From Marivibrio sp040218065 (lineage in GTDB: Bacteria; Pseudomonadota; Alphaproteobacteria; UBA8366; Aestuariispiraceae), in contig NZ_JAVJQE010000015.1 of assembly GCF_040218065.1 (NCBI RefSeq), positions 1 through 64,000 on the forward strand: a stretch of 64,000 nucleotides of DNA, read 5' to 3'. Position numbers and translations under genes: made by a program. The notes beneath the pieces are model-generated. The model searched no databases. It saw nothing but the letters and a program-made list of their open reading frames with translations, and had not been told where the DNA came from. Of the stretch, positions 34,581-43,327 are shown in pieces; the first letter of the stretch is position 1, and the number at the start of each line of letters is the position of its first letter.

Positions 34581-35840
34581 ATGGCTTCCTTCTTGACTGG
34601 CGATGAGGACGGCGCGGGCGCTTCGGGAGACCGCGTCTGGGAAACCAGGGCGCCGGCGCGCGCCGGCGCGCGATCGGCGCGTCTGGGCGCCGCGGTCGTC
34701 TTGTCCCTCGCCCTTGCGGCGTGCGCGGACGCGTGGCCCTCGCTCGACGCGGGCGACCCGGCGGCCGGCGGCCAGGCGACCCAACCGGTGCAGGTGAGCG
34801 CCGACGCCCAGAGCGGATCGCAGAGCCGATCCGTCGGCGAGAGCGGCGGCCAAGGCGCGCAGACGAGCGCGTCCGCCCAGCAGAGCGTCTCCGGAGGCGG
34901 CTCCGTCGCCGCCGCGTCGGCGGTGCGCGAGACCTTCGTCGGCAACAAGGTGTCGCAGATGGAGGGCGATTTGAACCGCCTCTCCAACAGCGTCCGGCAG
35001 CTGAACGAGCGCCAAAGCGCGCTGCTGCAGCAGACCTCGTCCAACGCCGATCGCTATCACGGTCTGATCGCCGAGGTGACCTCGCGTCTGCAGCGCGGCA
35101 CCACGCCGGGCAATCCGGTTCTGGTCGATTATTGGAACCGCGCGCAGGCCGAACTCGAGCAGGTGGCCGAGAAGGTGCCGGCGATGACCAAACTCTCGAA
35201 CGACGCGGCCGACGAGGCCGCCTTCGGGCAATATCTGCTGAACGCCGTGCAGGCGACCTACGGGCTGTCGGGCGCGGTGGACGAAGATCACATCCGGCTG
35301 CGCCGCCTGGAGGACAGCGTCCATCAGCAGGTGGTGGAGATCGACCGGCTGCTGACCGACCTCAGCCAGGACATCAATCGCCAGAACACCTACGTCAACA
35401 ACGAGCGGCAGAACATGACGACGCTGTCGCTCGCCATCAAGAACGGCGATCTTTACGGCACCAGCCTGGCGACGCGCTCCTTCCAGCAGACGGAGAACGT
35501 CGCCCGTCAGGCCGCCCGTCAGACCCAGCCGCAGCCGGGCGAACGGCCGCTTGTGGTCATCAAGTTCGACCGCGCCAACGTCGAGTACGAGCAGGCCCTC
35601 TACAACGCCGTCAGTCAGGCGCTGGAGCGCAAGCCGACCGCGACCTTCGATCTGGTCGCCGTCAGCCCGCAGCAGGGCACCGCCGCCCAGTCGGCGCTGA
35701 ACAGCGCCGCCGCACGCCGCAACGCGGAGGCGGTGCTGCGCACGCTGACCGACATGGGCGTGCCGGCGAGCCGGGTGCAGTTGCTGGCCCAGGCGGACCC
35801 GCAGGCGTCGAACAACGAGGTTCACCTCTACGTCCGCTGA
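34581..35840 (+). CDS. Putative lipoprotein with coiled coil and OmpA-like C-terminus
   Basis: A 419-residue protein. A hydrophobic segment with a lipobox (ALAAC) ends near residue 49, preceded by an unusually long charged N-terminus of about 30 residues, so the true start may be uncertain; no better start codon is visible. After a Ser/Gly/Gln-rich linker (70-115) come helical, coiled-coil-prone segments (125-330) and a compact C-terminal domain (340-419) with KFDRANVEYEQALYNAV and a final SNNEVHLYVR. These resemble the OmpA-like peptidoglycan-contact fold, but the Arg/Asp signature is not clear. An envelope structural role is inferred. It stands alone; the next gene is 84 bp away. Confidence 0.6.
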   Translation: MASFLTGDEDGAGASGDRVWETRAPARAGARSARLGAAVVLSLALAACADAWPSLDAGDPAAGGQATQPVQVSADAQSGSQSRSVGESGGQGAQTSASAQQSVSGGGSVAAASAVRETFVGNKVSQMEGDLNRLSNSVRQLNERQSALLQQTSSNADRYHGLIAEVTSRLQRGTTPGNPVLVDYWNRAQAELEQVAEKVPAMTKLSNDAADEAAFGQYLLNAVQATYGLSGAVDEDHIRLRRLEDSVHQQVVEIDRLLTDLSQDINRQNTYVNNERQNMTTLSLAIKNGDLYGTSLATRSFQQTENVARQAARQTQPQPGERPLVVIKFDRANVEYEQALYNAVSQALERKPTATFDLVAVSPQQGTAAQSALNSAAARRNAEAVLRTLTDMGVPASRVQLLAQADPQASNNEVHLYVR

Positions 35841-35870
35841 TCGGGCCTCGCCCCGTTGATCTCCCGGGCG

Positions 35871-35903
35871 CGGCGTTCCGTACTGCTAAGAGACGGAACG
35901 CCG
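35871..35903. terminator. Perfect 11-bp inverted repeat after the lipoprotein gene
   Basis: CGGCGTTCCGT at 35871-35881 pairs with ACGGAACGCCG at 35893-35903 across an 11-nt loop. It lies 30 bp after the upstream stop and 21 bp before the next start. There is no T-run, so it may end or stabilise the upstream message or act as a protein site. A short CCCG/CGGG hairpin follows at 35906-35916, touching the next ribosome-binding site. Confidence 0.5.
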
Positions 35904-35924
35904 ACCCCGTAACGGGAGACAGCC

Positions 35925-36362
35925 ATGCGACGCCCCTTTCTCAGCCTGATCGCAGCCGCGGTCGTGCTCGCGGCGGCCCTTGGGCCTGAGCGCGCGGCCC
36001 GCGCCGACGCGGCCCCCGATCCCGCCGTCACCCAGGTGATCGAAACGCAGCTTCGCGCCTTCGCCGCCGGCGACCGCCGGACGGCTTACGCCCAGGCGGC
36101 CCCCTCGATCCAGGCGATGTTCCCCAACGCCGGGATCTTCATGGAGATGGTCAAGCGCGGCTATAGCCCGCTGATCGCGCCCAAGGCGACCGACTTCCTC
36201 GCCCCGAAACCGGCCCGCGGCGGGCGGATCGAACAGCGCATGGCCCTGGTCGATGCGGACGGCCGCAGCTGGACCGCCGTCTACACCATGGAGCGCCAAC
36301 CCGACGGCGCCTGGAAGATCGCCGGCTGCCGGCTGGAGCGCGGGTCCGACCCGGCGGTCTGA
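35925..36362 (+). CDS. DUF4864 domain-containing secreted protein
   Basis: A 145-residue protein with a Sec signal peptide (residues 1-28, ending AARADA). A single cystatin/NTF2-like DUF4864 domain follows: VIETQLRAFAAGDRRTAYAQAAP, then FMEMVKRGYSPLIAPKATDFL and a C-terminal WTAVYTMERQPDGAWKIAGC. This family is common in alphaproteobacteria and has no known activity. CGGGAGA precedes the ATG by about 6 nt. The gpt gene follows 130 bp later on the same strand without an evident functional link. Confidence 0.85.
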   Translation: MRRPFLSLIAAAVVLAAALGPERAARADAAPDPAVTQVIETQLRAFAAGDRRTAYAQAAPSIQAMFPNAGIFMEMVKRGYSPLIAPKATDFLAPKPARGGRIEQRMALVDADGRSWTAVYTMERQPDGAWKIAGCRLERGSDPAV

Positions 36363-36492
36363 TCGCCGAGGCCGCGCCGGCGCAGCGCCTTCCGCGCTTG
36401 GCGCCCGCCCTCTGCATCGGCTAGAGAAGGCCGTCTTCCGCCGCCCGCGCGCCCTGCGCCCGGGCCGCGCCTTTGAGGGGGAGCCCGCCGCC

Positions 36493-36999
36493 ATGTCCGA
36501 CGCCCAATCCGCCGACAAGACCCAGCCGCCGATCGGTCTCGACTTCCCGGTTTCCTGGGACGAGCTGCACCGCACCGCCCGGGCGCTCGCCTGGCGGCTC
36601 AACGATCTCGGCCCGCTCAAGGGCATCGTCGCGGTGACCCGCGGCGGGCTGGTGCCGGCGGCGATCGTGGCGCGGGAACTGGACGTGCGCCTGGTCGACA
36701 CGGTCTGCATCGCCTCCTACGAGCACAAGGACCAGGGCGACGCGCGCATCCTGAAGGGCGTCGGCGGCGACGGCGAGGGATGGTTGATCGTCGACGATCT
36801 GGTCGACACCGGCAAGACGGCCCGCATCGTCCGCGAGATGCTGCCCAAGGCGCATTTCGCCACCGTCTACGCCAAGCCCGCCGGCCGCCCGCTGGTCGAC
36901 ACCTTCGTGACGGAGGTCAGCCAGGACACCTGGATCCTGTTCCCCTGGGACGTCGAACTCGCCTACGCCCAGCCGATCCGCGAACGCCGCGGGAAATAG
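36493..36999 (+). CDS. gpt: Xanthine phosphoribosyltransferase
   Basis: A 168-residue type I phosphoribosyltransferase of the purine salvage pathway that joins PRPP to xanthine or guanine. The PRPP loop is LIVDDLVDTGKTARIV (about residues 97-112). The N-terminal IVAVTRGGLVPAAIVARELDVRLVDTV is typical of bacterial Gpt. WILFPWDVELAYAQPI near the end holds the purine-contact region. ATG 36493 has a purine-rich GAGGGGGA upstream. Length matches the family. Confidence 0.93.
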   Translation: MSDAQSADKTQPPIGLDFPVSWDELHRTARALAWRLNDLGPLKGIVAVTRGGLVPAAIVARELDVRLVDTVCIASYEHKDQGDARILKGVGGDGEGWLIVDDLVDTGKTARIVREMLPKAHFATVYAKPAGRPLVDTFVTEVSQDTWILFPWDVELAYAQPIRERRGK

Positions 37000-37036
37000 G
37001 GCCGGCGGCGCGCCGCGCGCGACCGGCTCGGCGCTT

Positions 37037-37480
37037 CTAGTCCTCGGGCGGCGCGTAAGGCGTCGTCACGCCGCCGGCCTGGGCCGCCGTATGGCGCGAG
37101 AGGCTGTACGGGTCGCGTCGAATATGCGCCAAATCGGGGTCGGAATAGACCGGGTCGGCGGCGGTCACGGGGCGGACGCCGCCGGCGGTCGCGCCGGTCG
37201 CCGAGTCAAGATCGCTCCCCGCCCCCTCTTGCGTGACCGCGCCGACCGGCGCGGCCGCGGTCGCCGGGACGGACGCGGACGGTCGGACGATCGGCTCGGG
37301 CGGGCGATAGGCCGGCACGGCGCCCCGCGCGTAGGGCGACGGTGCGGCGATCTCGGCTCCCGGGTTCTCGGCGACCGCCTCGCCTGCGGTCTGGCTCGCC
37401 GTCTGGCCGAGCGCCGGGGCGGCCGCAAGGAGAACGAGGCCGGCGAGCGCGGTCGACAGGCTGCGGCTGTAAAGCGGCAT
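37037..37480 (-). CDS. Hypothetical secreted Ala/Pro-rich protein
   Basis: A 147-residue protein with a clear Sec signal peptide (cleavage after about residue 25, PALGQ). The rest is low-complexity, rich in Ala, Pro, Gly and Thr, with no cysteine and no recognisable domain. GGAGACTCC lies just upstream of the ATG. It is divergent from the glycine-zipper gene across 101 bp that includes an AT-rich TATAGTATATAC stretch (37514-37525), probably a shared promoter region. Function unknown. Confidence 0.65.
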   Translation of the reverse strand: MPLYSRSLSTALAGLVLLAAAPALGQTASQTAGEAVAENPGAEIAAPSPYARGAVPAYRPPEPIVRPSASVPATAAAPVGAVTQEGAGSDLDSATGATAGGVRPVTAADPVYSDPDLAHIRRDPYSLSRHTAAQAGGVTTPYAPPED

Positions 37481-37581
37481 GGGCGGAGTCTCCTGGTGCG
37501 GATCAGCGTGCGCTATAGTATATACACCGAAACCCGGCCCGGCGAGACGTCCGCCGACGCCGCTGCGACAGGAGATCGGCC

Positions 37582-38073
37582 ATGGCCGCGCGTTCGCCCC
37601 TTCGCCCGCTGACGAAAACCGGCGCCGCCTGCTTGCTGGGCGCGGCGCTGGCGCTGTCCGCCTGCGCGGGCGGCAATCAGAAACAGGCTGCGGGCGGGGC
37701 GCTGGGCGCGCTCGCCGGGGGGCTCGGCGGGGCCGAAATCGGCTCCGGGTCGGGCCGTCTCTGGGCGACGGGCGCGGGCGCGATCCTCGGCGGGTTGATC
37801 GGCGCCGAAGCGGGCGCCAGCCTCGACCGGGCGGACGCCGCCTACGCGCGCCAGCAGGCGGCCGGTCCGGGCATTCCGCAGCAGCCGCCGAGCCGGGCGC
37901 TGATCGATCGCCCGACGGCCCCGCGCTACGCCGGCGGCCATCAGAGCGCCCCCGCCTATAATCGCACGGCGCCGAATTACGGGGCGACGAGCGCGTGCCG
38001 CCAGCTCGACGGCGGCTTCAAACCGGCCTTCGCCTGCCAGGGCGACAACGGCCAGTGGTTCGTCCTGCAATAG
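37582..38073 (+). CDS. Glycine-zipper outer-membrane lipoprotein (17-kDa antigen-like)
   Basis: A 163-residue protein with a lipobox (ALSAC, Cys near residue 28). It has two glycine-zipper stretches (GGALGALAGGLGGAEIGSGSG and GAGAILGGLIGAEAGASL), characteristic of the Rickettsia 17-kDa antigen/SlyB group. The C-terminal domain contains two Cys (ACRQLDGG and FACQGDNGQWF) that may form a disulfide and resembles the RT0821/Lpp0805 family end. It probably inserts in the outer membrane. It converges with the SH3-domain lipoprotein gene. A GC palindrome between the stops (38075-38090) may end both transcripts. Confidence 0.8.
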   Translation: MAARSPLRPLTKTGAACLLGAALALSACAGGNQKQAAGGALGALAGGLGGAEIGSGSGRLWATGAGAILGGLIGAEAGASLDRADAAYARQQAAGPGIPQQPPSRALIDRPTAPRYAGGHQSAPAYNRTAPNYGATSACRQLDGGFKPAFACQGDNGQWFVLQ

Positions 38074-38092
38074 GGGCCGCGCGGCCCGCCGC

Positions 38093-39226
38093 TCAGCGCT
38101 GCAGGGCGGCCTGGTCGACCCAACCGACGTAGCGGGCGTTCTCGGTCAGCAAGGCGAAGCCGTTCTCGGTCAACGCCACCACCTCCACCGCCGTTCCGGC
38201 GACAAGCGTGCGGGCCGTCGGCGCGCCGCTGCGCGGGGCGGTCAGCGCGGCCGTGTCCGCGAGCAGCGTCGCCGGCTCGTCGCCCGGGCTCAGCTGATAG
38301 CGGTCGGCCGCGGCGGCGCGGCGCGCTTCTTCCGCGGCCAGACGCTCGGCGATCTCAGCCTCGCTCATCCGCGTAAGCGCGGCTTCATGCACCCACCCCT
38401 CGACGCCGGCCGCCCCGTCTTCGGGCGCGATGCGGATCCATCCGTCGGGCAGTCGGCCGCTGGCGCGATAGACCGCGCCCAAGCCGATCGAGCCCAACCG
38501 ATCGCCCTCCGTGGTTGGGAAATCCCGAATCGCCGCCCCGTCCGCCTGGCCGCGGTAGAAGCCGGTCAACGGCTCCATCGACGCGGCGATGCGCGCGCGT
38601 TCCGCCTCGGCCACGGCGATCGCCTTTTCGCGCGCCGCCCAGGCCTGACGAAAGTCCGAATCCAACGCCGCCACCAACTGGCGCGCGCTGTCGGCGTGGG
38701 CGTGCTGCATGGCGAGCTGCATGCGGGTCAGGCCGGCGAAGCTCGTATCCTCGCCCTTGGAGACGATCGTCTTCTCCATCAGCGTCTCGCCGTCAGCATC
38801 GATCAGGGCGTACTCGTAGGTGATCTGAAAGACCGAGGGGCCGAAGGCGGACGGGCTCAGGTCCTCCCACTTGGTGAGTTCGCCGTGCAGGCGCAGGGTC
38901 TCGCTTCCCTGAACCGAGAAGGCGTTCGCCGCGGCGAGCCACTGCGCCAGCTGGGGCGCATAATCCTGCGCCGTGAGGCCGACATAGGGCAGCCAGCCCG
39001 TCGCGTTCTCGCCGAAGGCGGCCGGGTTCCACGGCGCGACCGTGACGTCGACGCGCTCGACGTCGGCTGCGGGCTCGGCGATCGGGGCCGGGGCGACGGC
39101 CGCAACCTCGTCATAGAGGACGAAGGGCTGTTGCTGCGGCTGACAGGCGCCGAGCAGCAGCATGAGACCGGCCGGCGCCGCGAGGCGCAAGAAGGGGGTG
39201 CGCAAGGTGACGGTCATCCTCCTCAT
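38093..39226 (-). CDS. Lipoprotein with two bacterial SH3-like domains
   Basis: A 377-residue protein with a signal peptide and lipobox (LLLGAC, Cys near residue 27). Residues about 60-180 form a domain with TKWEDLSPSAFGPSVFQITYEYALID. A helical AEAERARIAASME stretch leads to an SH3b-like domain (GQADGAAIRDFPTTEG to EGWVHEAAL), and a second SH3b-like repeat closes the protein (ARTLVAGTAVEVVALTENGFALL to GWVDQAAL). The ATG at 39226 overlaps the stop of the upstream TPR lipoprotein gene, so they are co-translated. An ATG at 39217 is an alternative. Cell-envelope or peptidoglycan association is inferred. Confidence 0.7.
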   Translation of the reverse strand: MRRMTVTLRTPFLRLAAPAGLMLLLGACQPQQQPFVLYDEVAAVAPAPIAEPAADVERVDVTVAPWNPAAFGENATGWLPYVGLTAQDYAPQLAQWLAAANAFSVQGSETLRLHGELTKWEDLSPSAFGPSVFQITYEYALIDADGETLMEKTIVSKGEDTSFAGLTRMQLAMQHAHADSARQLVAALDSDFRQAWAAREKAIAVAEAERARIAASMEPLTGFYRGQADGAAIRDFPTTEGDRLGSIGLGAVYRASGRLPDGWIRIAPEDGAAGVEGWVHEAALTRMSEAEIAERLAAEEARRAAAADRYQLSPGDEPATLLADTAALTAPRSGAPTARTLVAGTAVEVVALTENGFALLTENARYVGWVDQAALQR

Positions 39227-40530
39227 CCCTCCGCCGGACCGCCGCTGCCGGGGGCGCGCGGCGGAATGTCGCTGGGATCGTCGCTGCGGGTCCAGGCGAT
39301 CGCGCATCCCTCGGCGCCGGCGTAGCGGAAGCGCCGCTCCGAGCCTTCGAGCGGCGCGCCGTCACGCCCGAACAACCGCACCCGGCCCTCGCCGGCGGCG
39401 GCGGGCAAAGGCAGCGTCGCCAGCTTTACATCGCCGGGCAGATTGTCCCAGGTGCGCACGTCCGCCTCGGCCCGCGCGGCCTTGGCGCTCTCGTCGGCGA
39501 CCGCGCCGGCGATCATCAGCAGCGCGCCGACCATGGCCGCATCGGAATTCCCGCCCATCAGTCCGGCGGCGGCGGAGACCCCGCCGGCGGTGGAGAGGGC
39601 GTCGCCGGTCGCGTCGAGAGTCTCCTTGAACTGAGCCTTCTGGCCCAGAATGTGGTCGACCTGCCGGCCGCCGCGCGTCGAGGCCTGATAGAACAAATCC
39701 TCCGCTTCGGGCGCGATCGCGGTGTGGTCGCCGACCGTGAACTCGGCCAACAGCGCCTCCTCCTGCGCGCCCGGCGCGAAGGTCAACTGCTCCTGATAGT
39801 CGCCGGCGGCCTGCTTAATCGGGCCTTCTCCGCTCTCGCGCACCAGCAAGAGGCCGTGGTCCGACTGCGGCAGGATCAGCTCGGCGTTGTGCTTCAAGGC
39901 TTCGGCGAAGGCGTCCTCCGCCAGTTGCGCGTCGCCGTTGCAATGAGACGCCCAGCCTTCGAGGTAATAGAGCAGCGCGAAGTCCGCGCGGTCCTGATCC
40001 TCCTCCGCGAACGCATCCTGAAGCTGGCCGCCTTTGAAGCTGGCGCGCGCGTTCTGGTAGTCGCCCTCGCGCAGATACAGCAGGCCCCGATAATAGTAGG
40101 CCATGGCCCGCTCGTAGGGTTCACCCTTGAAATCTTTGGCGTTTTCGCGAACCCAGACGCTGCGCGCCTGCTCCGCCTGGGGATTGTCGGCGTAGATCGT
40201 CTCGATGCCCGCCAGCGCTTCGTCAAAGGCGCGTTCGGCCGCCTCATACTCGCCCAGGCCGAGGGCGGCGGCGCCGATGCGCATGTTGTTCAGCACCTGA
40301 TTGCGGCGGCCCTGGCGCATCAAAACTTCGTAGAACGGCTGCAACGCCTCGGGCTTGTCGGCCAGGAATTGCTGCAGCTGCGCCGGCTCGACCGCGACTT
40401 CCTTTTCGTGCTCCTGCAACGCCTGCTCGTTGGTCACGCACCCGCCCGCAAGCAGCCCGCCGGCCACCGACGCGACGCACGCCGCCCTGCGCCAGGCGCC
40501 GCCGCGGGCGCCCGCTTTTCCAAATCTCAT
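39223..40530 (-). CDS. TPR-containing lipoprotein (COG3014-like)
   Basis: A 435-residue protein with a signal sequence and lipobox (LLAGGC, Cys near residue 31). TPR-like helices follow (LGLGEYEAAERAFDEALAGIETI, YYYRGLLYLREGDYQNARASFKGG, LYYLEGWASHCNGDAQLAEDAFAEAL), then a less regular C-terminal half with a hydrophobic Gly/Ala stretch (near 325-350). Such lipoproteins appear beside LpoB-like or SH3 lipoproteins, and the next gene overlaps by 4 bp. The start at 40530 has GAGGGGACG upstream; an earlier frame start at 40599 lacks one. Envelope assembly is a guess. Confidence 0.72.
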   Translation of the reverse strand: MRFGKAGARGGAWRRAACVASVAGGLLAGGCVTNEQALQEHEKEVAVEPAQLQQFLADKPEALQPFYEVLMRQGRRNQVLNNMRIGAAALGLGEYEAAERAFDEALAGIETIYADNPQAEQARSVWVRENAKDFKGEPYERAMAYYYRGLLYLREGDYQNARASFKGGQLQDAFAEEDQDRADFALLYYLEGWASHCNGDAQLAEDAFAEALKHNAELILPQSDHGLLLVRESGEGPIKQAAGDYQEQLTFAPGAQEEALLAEFTVGDHTAIAPEAEDLFYQASTRGGRQVDHILGQKAQFKETLDATGDALSTAGGVSAAAGLMGGNSDAAMVGALLMIAGAVADESAKAARAEADVRTWDNLPGDVKLATLPLPAAAGEGRVRLFGRDGAPLEGSERRFRYAGAEGCAIAWTRSDDPSDIPPRAPGSGGPAEG

Positions 40531-40682
40531 GAAAGACGTCCCCTCAGACCCGAACCGCTTCGACGACGCGGCCGCTTCCCCGGCGACCGCATCCCGCACC
40601 GCGCTATTAGGGCGCCGTTCGGGGCTTCAAGGCAAATGGATTTCGCGCGCGGGGCGCCCGCCGTCGGCGAGAGACGCCACGT

Positions 40683-41441
40683 TCAGTCGAACAGCTTGTC
40701 GATGTCTTCCTGGCTGATCTTCTGATCGGGCGCGGCGCTCGGGCCGTCGAGGATCTCGCCCTTGGGCGCGGTCTCCTCCGGCGCCGCCGGCGTCGCGTCC
40801 GCGAAGGCGGCGTCGCCGCCCCAGATGTCCATCATTCGCGCGACGCGCTCGTCGATGAACTCCATCGTCTGCACCACCCGGGTGATGCGTTGGCCGGTGA
40901 TGTCCTGGAAATTGCAGGCTTCGAAGATCTGGGTGACGTGATCGCCCAAAGCGTCGGTCAATTCGCGCGCGGCCGGGTCGTCGGACTGGGCGGCGAGCCG
41001 GCCGCCCAGCTCCTCGATCGCCTCCGCCGCTTCGATGATGACGTCGGTCGCCTGCTCGGTGTCGCCCACCACGGCGCGCAGCGCTTCGCTGGCCCCGCCG
41101 ATCTTGTCGTCCCCCCGCGGCGCCCGACGCAGCGAGACGATCTCTTCCTTCGTGCGTTGGATTGCGTCGGAGAGCTGCTGCAGCTCGCCGCGCAACGTTT
41201 CCGCCTCCAGGATCTGTTGCCGGAAGGCCTCGGCGTCGACCCCGGGCGCAGGCGCCGGCGGGGCCGGCGGCGCGGCGCTCTCCAGCGCGTCGAGACGCCC
41301 GCTCATCGCCTGCAGCGCGGCCATCACCTCCCGATGCCGGGCCTCCGCGCCCGGCTCGCCGCCGGCGGCGTCGTCGGGCGGCGCCAGGCCCTCAAGGCCG
41401 CGTTCGATGCGAAAGGGTTTACGGGTCTGATGGGCGCTCAT
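40683..41441 (-). CDS. cheZ: Chemotaxis phosphatase CheZ
   Basis: A 252-residue protein of the CheZ family, which removes phosphate from CheY-P. The catalytic loop NFQDITGQRI carries Asp180 and Gln184, spaced as in characterised CheZ. The C-terminal SQEDIDKLFD is the usual CheY-binding tail. The long helical core lies between about 75 and 205, with a Pro/Ala-rich linker near 57-66. The start is uncertain: ATG 41453 abuts GGAGG, while ATG 41441 lies 12 nt after it. It is not in a che operon; the nearest motility-related genes here are the chemoreceptor tail and the CheY-like protein of the first region. Confidence 0.9.
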   Translation of the reverse strand: MSAHQTRKPFRIERGLEGLAPPDDAAGGEPGAEARHREVMAALQAMSGRLDALESAAPPAPPAPAPGVDAEAFRQQILEAETLRGELQQLSDAIQRTKEEIVSLRRAPRGDDKIGGASEALRAVVGDTEQATDVIIEAAEAIEELGGRLAAQSDDPAARELTDALGDHVTQIFEACNFQDITGQRITRVVQTMEFIDERVARMMDIWGGDAAFADATPAAPEETAPKGEILDGPSAAPDQKISQEDIDKLFD

Positions 41442-41534
41442 CACGGACGTCATCCTCCCAGCCGGCGGGCGTCGTCGGGCGCCCGAGCAGTCCTCATTGC
41501 TGTCTGGGGCAGGATGATACCGCGCAAAAGGTTA

Positions 41535-43295
41535 TCAATCGGCTAACAGCCGTTCGATTTCCCGGGAGAGTTGTTCGCGCTGGTCGGAGCCCTCCGGCAA
41601 CGAGGCCGCGGCGCGCCGCAGATGCGCCTCGCCCGCGGCCCGATCGCCGGCTTTCAGCGCATCGAGACCGAGGAACCAGTTCGCCTCGACATTGTCGGGA
41701 TCGAGCGCCGCGACCTTCTCCATCAGGGCGACCGTCTCCGGCGTCTGCGCCTCCCCGGCCATCGCCCGTCGGATGCGCGCCTCCTCGATCAGCAGGTCGA
41801 CGCTCTCCGGCTCGAGGACCCGCGCGCGCTCGATCGCGGCCAGCGCCTCCTCCATTCGATCCAGAACGCGATAGCTGCGCGCCAGCATGGTCCACCCCTG
41901 CGGATTGTCCGGGTTCTGCTCCAGATCCGCGGCCAGCCCTTCCACCATGCCTTCAATCATGGCCCGACGCTCGTCCTCGCTCATCGCTTGCGCGGCGGCG
42001 ACGTCCTCTTCGCTCGGCCCTCGCGTTCCGGCGAGCGCCTCCGGGACCTTGAGGTCGAGGCCGCGCCCGAGCTCGGCTAGGCGCGCGCGCGGGACGGGCG
42101 CCGCCTCGAACACCGTGAGCGCCCGGTCGAGCGCGGCCTGCGCGTCCGACCGCCGGTCCAGGGCGGCATAGCTGCGGATCAGGCGATCCCAGCCGTCGAG
42201 GTCCATCGGCTGGCGCTCGAGGCGCGCGGCCAACCCTTCGACCATGCCCTCGATCATCGCTTGGCGCTCTTCCGGGCTCATCGCCTCGGCGGCCTCGACC
42301 TGCTCGCGCGTGGGGCCCGGGGCGCCGTCGGCCGTGCGTTGGGCGACCTCGGGCGTCGGCAGCCTGTCTTCGATGTCGCGGTCGATCTGCTCGGCGGCGG
42401 CGCGGGCCCGCTGATTGATCGCCGGCAGGTAGGGCGCGTCCCGGGGGATCGCCTCGGCCATCGCGATCCAGCGCTCCATCGCGCGTTCGGCGCGTCCGGC
42501 CTGCAGGTCGGCCTCGGCCAGATAGTATTCGGCGCGCAAATCCTGCGGGTCCAGGCTCTTCGCCTCCTCGAACAGCGCCTGCGCGCGCGCCGTCACCACG
42601 CCGTCGGCGGCCATGGTCAGCGCCTCGCCGAGCTCGCTTTTCAAGGCGGGGCGGTTTTCCGGCGCCGCCTGCTCGAGAGCGGTTTCAAACGCCTCGACGG
42701 CGCTGTCATAGGCGCCGCGCGCCATCTGGGTGCGGCCCAGCAGGGTCCACCCGGCGGGGTCTTGCGGATTTTGCTGCAGCCGCCGCGCCAGCCCTTCGGC
42801 CGCGTCGGCCAGGCTCTGATTCTGCGCGCCCGCCTGCGCGCCGCCCCCTTGGGCCAGCGCGGCCCGCTCGCGCTCCAGGTCGCGCTCGGCCAGCGGCCGA
42901 TCGGGCGCCCCCGGAACCCCGAGATAGAGATAGAGACCGAACGCCGCCGCGGGCAGCGCCATCGCCACCGCATAGGGAGTCAGGCGGGCCGGCGCGCCGC
43001 CGCCGGCCGTCCCGGTCCCGGACGCGCCGGCGATCCCGGCGCCGGCCGCTTTGCGCCGACGATCGGCGTCCAGCAGCCGCCGGCCGATCTCGGCGCGCGC
43101 CGCGTCCGCCTCTTCCGGCGACAGTTGGGCGCGCGCGGCGTCGCGCTCGACCTCTTCGAGCTGGCTCTTATAGACCTCGATGTCGTAATCGGCGGCCGCC
43201 AAGGCCTGCTCGCGCCGCTTGTCCAGCAACGGGCGCAAGACGGCGATCAGCGCGATGGCGGTCAAGCCGCTGACGACGGCCCAGAACATGATCAT
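41535..43295 (-). CDS. ccmI: Cytochrome c-type biogenesis protein CcmI (CycH), TPR-rich
   Basis: A 586-residue protein with two N-terminal membrane helices (about 2-20 and 105-125) flanking a Leu-zipper-like cytoplasmic segment (ALAAADYDIEVYKSQLEEVERD), then a long TPR region. Two near-identical motifs (EEDVAAAQAMSEDERRAMIEG and an earlier MSPEERQAMIEGMVEG) repeat before TPR blocks. CcmI presents apocytochrome c to the haem lyase CcmF/CcmH. It is larger than the E. coli-type fused CcmH tail and resembles alphaproteobacterial CycH. It is the last gene of the ccm run, 32 bp after ccmH. Confidence 0.9.
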   Translation of the reverse strand: MIMFWAVVSGLTAIALIAVLRPLLDKRREQALAAADYDIEVYKSQLEEVERDAARAQLSPEEADAARAEIGRRLLDADRRRKAAGAGIAGASGTGTAGGGAPARLTPYAVAMALPAAAFGLYLYLGVPGAPDRPLAERDLERERAALAQGGGAQAGAQNQSLADAAEGLARRLQQNPQDPAGWTLLGRTQMARGAYDSAVEAFETALEQAAPENRPALKSELGEALTMAADGVVTARAQALFEEAKSLDPQDLRAEYYLAEADLQAGRAERAMERWIAMAEAIPRDAPYLPAINQRARAAAEQIDRDIEDRLPTPEVAQRTADGAPGPTREQVEAAEAMSPEERQAMIEGMVEGLAARLERQPMDLDGWDRLIRSYAALDRRSDAQAALDRALTVFEAAPVPRARLAELGRGLDLKVPEALAGTRGPSEEDVAAAQAMSEDERRAMIEGMVEGLAADLEQNPDNPQGWTMLARSYRVLDRMEEALAAIERARVLEPESVDLLIEEARIRRAMAGEAQTPETVALMEKVAALDPDNVEANWFLGLDALKAGDRAAGEAHLRRAAASLPEGSDQREQLSREIERLLAD

Positions 43296-43327
43296 GGAAG
43301 ATGAAAGCCCCTATGCCCGGCCGCGCT

